A stretch of DNA of 64,000 bases. It comes from Microglena sp. YARC (lineage: Eukaryota > Chlorophyta > Chlorophyceae > Chlamydomonadales > Chlamydomonadaceae). The notes beneath the pieces were generated by a model. That model saw only the letters and a program-made list of their open reading frames with translations. It was not told the origin of the DNA and searched no databases. The stretch covers positions 22,877,049 to 22,941,048 of the forward strand of contig CM039465.1 of assembly GCA_022414725.1 (NCBI GenBank). The letters run 5' to 3'. Of the stretch, positions 60,270 to 64,000 are shown in pieces (positions within the stretch are counted from its first letter, which is position 1; each line of letters starts with the position of its first letter). Position numbers and translations under genes: made by a program.

Positions 60270-60800
60270 ACAATTTCGCTAAATGTAGGCGAAAGACACG
60301 ATTTGCAGCGGAACTACAGATAAATGCAGGCGTACAGTGGACGAAATGTCTCGGCTCACCGCAAACCAGCGATCCCGACAGACACCCAGAACTTATCGTA
60401 GACTGAAGCGTGACCAATAACTCCTCGATCGCACGTTAACTACTGTGTTGTAATACGCGAAGGGGTATGCAGCTTTCTGTCGCTCGAGGGTCTGTTAGCA
60501 ACCTTTTCGAGGGGTCATTCTTGCGAACCTGCGAAGCTCTGCCAGCAATTCCGAGATAGGGTGGACAATTAGGCAACGAAGTACTAGCGCGAACTACTTG
60601 TTGGCGAATTGCTTTCATTCGGGAAAATGGACACCCGAAGTCACCGATGTGCTTTCGCTGCATGCGTCGAAAATGGCGCTGTTGTAGGGCGAAACCAGGA
60701 CGATTTTAATCACTGTGATGAAAGCCTAAGTCACACTGAAATATTAGTGTGACTTGCGATAACCTGTCAGTGCTCTTACTAATTTTGATAGATGTTTTCG
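60270..60800. other. CpG-rich unique sequence, possible promoter region
   Basis: It is unlike the surrounding repeats. A minus-strand frame (60436-60663, MQRKHIGDFGCPFSRMKAIR...) begins close to GAAAATGGCGCTGTTG, but its product is not recognised. I cannot support a gene. Confidence 0.3.
60728..60755. other. Perfect 10-bp inverted repeat
   Basis: AAGTCACACT, an 8-nt AT-rich loop, then AGTGTGACTT. It may be a protein-binding palindrome or a small hairpin. It is not followed by a T run. Confidence 0.6.
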
Positions 60801-60803
60801 CAG

Positions 60804-60903
60804 GGTGTCCTTTCACCAGCCTTTCACGTACATTTAGCCAATGCGGATTGGACGCGGCATGGCGAAATGGCCGTACGATTAGAGCCTTTGCAATATGGCC
60901 AAG
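60804..60903 (+). CDS. Possible internal exon, unidentified gene
   Basis: TTTTCGCAG precedes and GTAAGCC follows an open stretch encoding LSPAFHVHLANADWTRHG, then EMAVRLEPLQYGQ. Both splice sites look good and the peptide has normal composition. No neighbouring exon or homologue is recognised. Confidence 0.25.
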
Positions 60904-60975
60904 GTAAGCCACGCAAACCTTCATTCTACCTCTCGTACTCCTACTTGTTTTTCAATAGAGCGGTCGAACAACTTA

Positions 60976-62264
60976 CAGCTTGTTTCCAACCAGTTGGGGG
61001 TCCGGTTAAGGATTGTGTTTCGGAGGGTTTAGACTCGACCTCTAACCGGGCCTTAACTTTCGGGAAGATGGTTGGAAACGTTCCACCAGTTAAGCAGTCT
61101 TTTGCACCTGACCAGATCAGTTCAAAATGGGTCAACGTGGCAAATGCGCTCTGCAGCACTCCCTCGCGATTCAGACGCTGATTTCAGTGTTTATTCCACT
61201 TCTGGCCGCTGCTGGTTGCCTCAGGAAGATCAGTCGAAATTGCGTGGCAGGGACGGTGCCCTGCTGCTGCGAATCCATCTTAGAGAAACTGTGCGATCAG
61301 TGATGAGTGTCCGAGAAAGAAAGAAGGATGCGGGACTCCAAAGCAGCGTGATTTTTAAGAGGCGCGCTCCAACTTCGTGACGTCACCATATCTCATTCAT
61401 CAACCGAACTTAACCGCCCCTTAACTTTCTTTAATGGCGGGGGGGGTGCGCCATTGCACTAACCGGGACGGTTGGTCTTTAACCGGACCTTAACTTTTTG
61501 TGTTTCCGACCAAACACCGGTTAGCGCCGAAAATAACGAATTTAACCGCCGCTTAACCGGACCCTTAGGGTGGATTTCCATAGGCCGTGGATGGGTGCAG
61601 TACTGGATGGGTCGCTAAATCGGTTTACTTTCGGTTACGTCTCGTGGATGGGTCATGGATGATTCGTGCATCCGTACGCAGTCGATCATCCAGTTCCCCT
61701 TCTGTGGAAATGCGGCATGGATGGTTCCGCAATGGCCGGGTGGGCCGGGTGCGATACCTTGCGCTGGAGCTATTGCTGCACGACAACTTTTCCGCAGGGG
61801 AATGATCGCCTGGGCATCCACTGTGGCTTTAAATGCCGAAGAATCTTAAGATGCATAATGTCTCGGGTTTCCGTTCCTCGAATCAGATCTGGCGCGATTC
61901 GAAATTTCGGGAAGTGAAACCAGCAAAGGGAGGTCGCAGATTTCGTGACGACAAACTAGCAGATGGAATTGAAACTAGCAGGGGGAGGTCGCAGATTCCG
62001 GGGGTGGGGGGTGGGGGGGGTGGGGGGGGGTCAAACTGAGGAAGGTCGCAGATTTCGTGAGGTCAAACTAGCAGAGGGAACGAGAGGGAATTGAAACTGG
62101 TAGAGGCAGGTCGCTAGAGAAACCGGCGCCGGGCTGCGCCGGGCTGCACCGGAAAGTTTGCGACTCATCCAGACTCTTCCAATCCACCCCTCGGTCGATG
62201 GCGACCCATCAAGACCCAGCCACGGCCTATGGAAATCCACCCTTAACTGGTTGGAAACAAGCTG
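60976..62264. mobile_element. Outer PIF/Harbinger-like non-autonomous element, TSD TTA
   Basis: A perfect 20-bp TIR (CAGCTTGTTTCCAACCAGTT) bounds the element, and TTA flanks both sides (60973-60975, 62265-62267). The uninterrupted target is preserved at 62812-62830 (CAACTTAGTCGACAAG). Without the inner element the TIR extends through GGGTCCGGTTAAG to about 35 bp with two mismatches. Own length is about 611 bp, with no transposase. The 3-bp TTA duplication points to PIF/Harbinger. Confidence 0.85.
61568..62242. mobile_element. Inner PIF/Harbinger-like non-autonomous element, TSD TTA
   Basis: A 675-bp element has a perfect 23-bp TIR (GGGTGGATTTCCATAGGCCG, then TGG) and TTA on both sides (61565-61567, 62243-62245). 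It is inserted 20 bp from the right end of the outer element. It contains GGTCGCAGATTTCGTGA repeats (61930-62060) and a G-run. Confidence 0.85.
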
Positions 62265-63140
62265 TTAGTCGACAAGTTAGCGGGGTACAAAGTACATTAG
62301 TACGACGAAACTATAATCAGTACGTCTTGCCTCGGTGTTTCGTTTTGCTTCGACGATGATCTGACGGCAGGCCCCTTTCGACAGCTTCCACGGCCGACAA
62401 GGTTTCGTTTTCACGGCTACCATCGCATTACAGATACCGCCCACATCGGCGGGCGGGTGAATGCCCTCACATGTCCGTCTGGTGATTCAGAGGAGTATAA
62501 GAAGTGCAAGTGGTCACTTGTTTTTCAATCTCGCAGTTTGGTCACACAACGTACATCAGTACTGCAGTTCATCTCTTAGCAGACACAAACAGCTATAATG
62601 TTGTTAGCCAAAAGTACTTAGAAAGCAAAAGAGCAATTCTGTCATCTGGAAGACTTGTTTTTCAATAGAGCGGTCGAACAACTTAGAGACAGGTTACGGG
62701 GTACAAAAGTACGGGTAGTACATGGAGACAAATCAGTACGCCTTGCCTTGGTGGCTTTGGTAGCCTCGGTGGTGTGTGCAAGTGGTCACTCTTGTTTTTC
62801 AATAGAGCGGTCGAACAACTTAGTCGACAAGTTAGCGGGGTACAAAGTATATTAGTACGACGAAACTATAATCAGTACGTCTTGCCTCGGTGTTTCGTTT
62901 TGCTTCGACGATGATCTGACGGCAGGCCCCTTTCGACAGCTTCCACGGCCGACAAGGTTTCGTTTTCACGGCTACCATCGCATTACAGATACCGCCCACA
63001 TCGGCGGGCGGGTGAATGCCCTCACATGTCCGTCTGGTGATTCAGAGGAGTATAAGAAGTGCAAGTGGTCACTTGTTTTTCAATCTCGCAGTTTGGTCAC
63101 ACAACGTACATCAGTACTGCAGTTCATCTCTTAGCAGACA

Positions 63141-63437
63141 GAGAGAGAGAGAGAGGGTTCGTTACATAAACTCAGCAAATCACTGCCGAGACTGGACAGC
63201 AGCACAGCCTGCCGACCATCCAATTTTATAACACGGAAGCACGAGGGTTTTGAAGGCACCCCCACAAAACTGAAAACAAACTAGGTAAAGTCCCCAAAAA
63301 GGAAACAAACTAGAGGCGTAAAGGAGAGCGGAAAGGGGAGGGATGCAAAAGTAAGCAATCCAGAACACCAAGCCCACCAACCACAAGAGAGGAAGGTCAA
63401 ACTAAAAGAACTAAATACCACCCAAGGGCATGCGCTA
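63141..63437. mobile_element. 297-bp insertion flanked by 9-bp direct repeats
   Basis: TAGCAGACA flanks it at 63132-63140 and 63438-63446. The sequence on either side matches the uninterrupted copy at 62576-62652. The insertion begins with (GA)n, seen as a (TC)n tail on the minus strand, where it would start TAGCGCATGCCCTTGGGTGG. A pyrimidine tail plus a long variable TSD fits a SINE-like retroposon (inference). Confidence 0.65.
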
Positions 63438-63515
63438 TAGCAGACACAAACAGCTATAATGTTCTTAGCCAAAAGTAATTATAAAGCAAAGTAGCAATTC
63501 AGCCATCTGGAAGAC

Positions 63516-64000
63516 ATCCATTGGTTGCAGGCTCGAGGCCGCCTGCGGGAACAGTTGTATTCTACTAATTAATCTAGGAAAGCAAGCATAACATCAATGT
63601 ACGACTCATGGAGTACACAGTACACTGAGTCTTCAAGTCATGTGGTCACTAGTTTGTTTTTCAATCTTCTTCCCTCGCTCGCCCAACGCATGTGTTCGTT
63701 GCTACCTGATATTTTTGGCGTCCTGCTTTGTTATCTCCTTTCTTTCCAGCTTTCTTTCCAGATTACTGCGCAACGCCCTCTGCCGCCTTCCGCATGGACA
63801 AGCGCGGGGTAGTGCGTCAGATTATTTTTGAAATTTGACCAATGCTCTCGTCCTATCTCCTACACAAATTCCCGTACATTGGTTCCGCTAATTCTCGCAA
63901 CCGATCCGTCTATGCTAGACCTGTGTAGGTTGTCAGTGCATCTGCTGGATGCATGGTATCTTGCAGCCAGCGGCCCTTTCGTCGTCAACTCCTCAACCAG
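63516..64000. other. Right end of window, no gene recognised
   Basis: It has a diverged array marker (GTTTGTTTTTCAATCTTC at 63653). A possible acceptor follows TTTCTTTCCAGCTTTCTTTC at 63757-63770. Nothing else can be supported. Confidence 0.35.

Larger units (their letters stand above)
60942..63660 (+). repeat. Diverged tandem array of ~500-bp units, interrupted by insertions
   Basis: The marker CTTGTTTTTCAATAGAGCGG, then TCGAACAACTTA, occurs at 60944, 62657 and 62792. The following segment (GTCGACAAGTTAGCGGGGTA, on to TCTTAGCAGACA) is present at 62268-62584 and 62823-63140 with very few differences. A diverged part lies at 62690-62790, and a partial copy continues at 63438-63515. Copy 1 is split by Harbinger-like elements and copy 2 by a 297-bp insertion. 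Confidence 0.8.

Overview
This window is nuclear DNA of a photosynthetic eukaryote, most probably a green alga. The genes are split by GT-AG introns, there is no operon structure, and every recognisable protein is plant-lineage or eukaryotic: a SEC12-type COPII exchange factor, a selenocysteine-containing methionine sulfoxide reductase A (a type known from Chlamydomonas and prasinophytes), a plant-type 5'-methylthioadenosine nucleosidase, a plant-type SANT/DUF3755 protein, an SP1/MUL1-type organelle-membrane RING E3 ligase and an AAAP amino-acid transporter. The exact organism cannot be named from the sequence. Base composition is near neutral, and introns and spacers are packed with minisatellites, miniature transposons and long G or C runs.

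Layout. 1-4409 (+): 3' part of the SEC12-like gene. 5954-12217 (+): complete six-exon MsrA gene whose catalytic codon is an in-frame TGA, with two SECIS-like copies in the 3' UTR. About 12.4-17.3 kb: no gene found, tandem and dispersed repeats. 17310-22288 (-): methylthioadenosine nucleosidase, incomplete model. 22.4-26.4 kb: almost empty, one possible + strand first exon. 26396-27556 (-): SANT/DUF3755 protein, divergent from 28634-37699 (+): SP1/MUL1-like E3 ligase in seven exons. 38.4-42.1 kb: repeats. 42146-52865 (-): AAAP transporter in eight exons. 53279-60262: a broken minus-strand Ty1/copia-like element containing a plus-strand Ty3/gypsy deletion derivative (56807-60071, 5-bp target duplication). 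60.3-64 kb: a diverged tandem array carrying two nested PIF/Harbinger-like miniature elements and a further 297-bp insertion; no gene identified.

Most striking observations. (1) The MsrA Sec codon lies in a GUFWG motif and the reading frame is phase-consistent through all splice junctions. (2) In all five intron-containing genes, local tandem duplications repeatedly cover exon-intron boundaries, and in the E3 ligase also the stop codon. They range from two copies to an array of about 17 copies. (3) A hAT-type MITE family is present in four copies, three with perfect and one with near-perfect 8-bp target duplications. (4) One Harbinger-like element is inserted near the end of another, and removing it on paper restores a longer terminal inverted repeat.

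The genes do not form a pathway. MsrA (methionine repair) and MTN (methionine salvage) both touch sulfur amino-acid metabolism, but they are convergent, unrelated transcription units and I infer no functional link.
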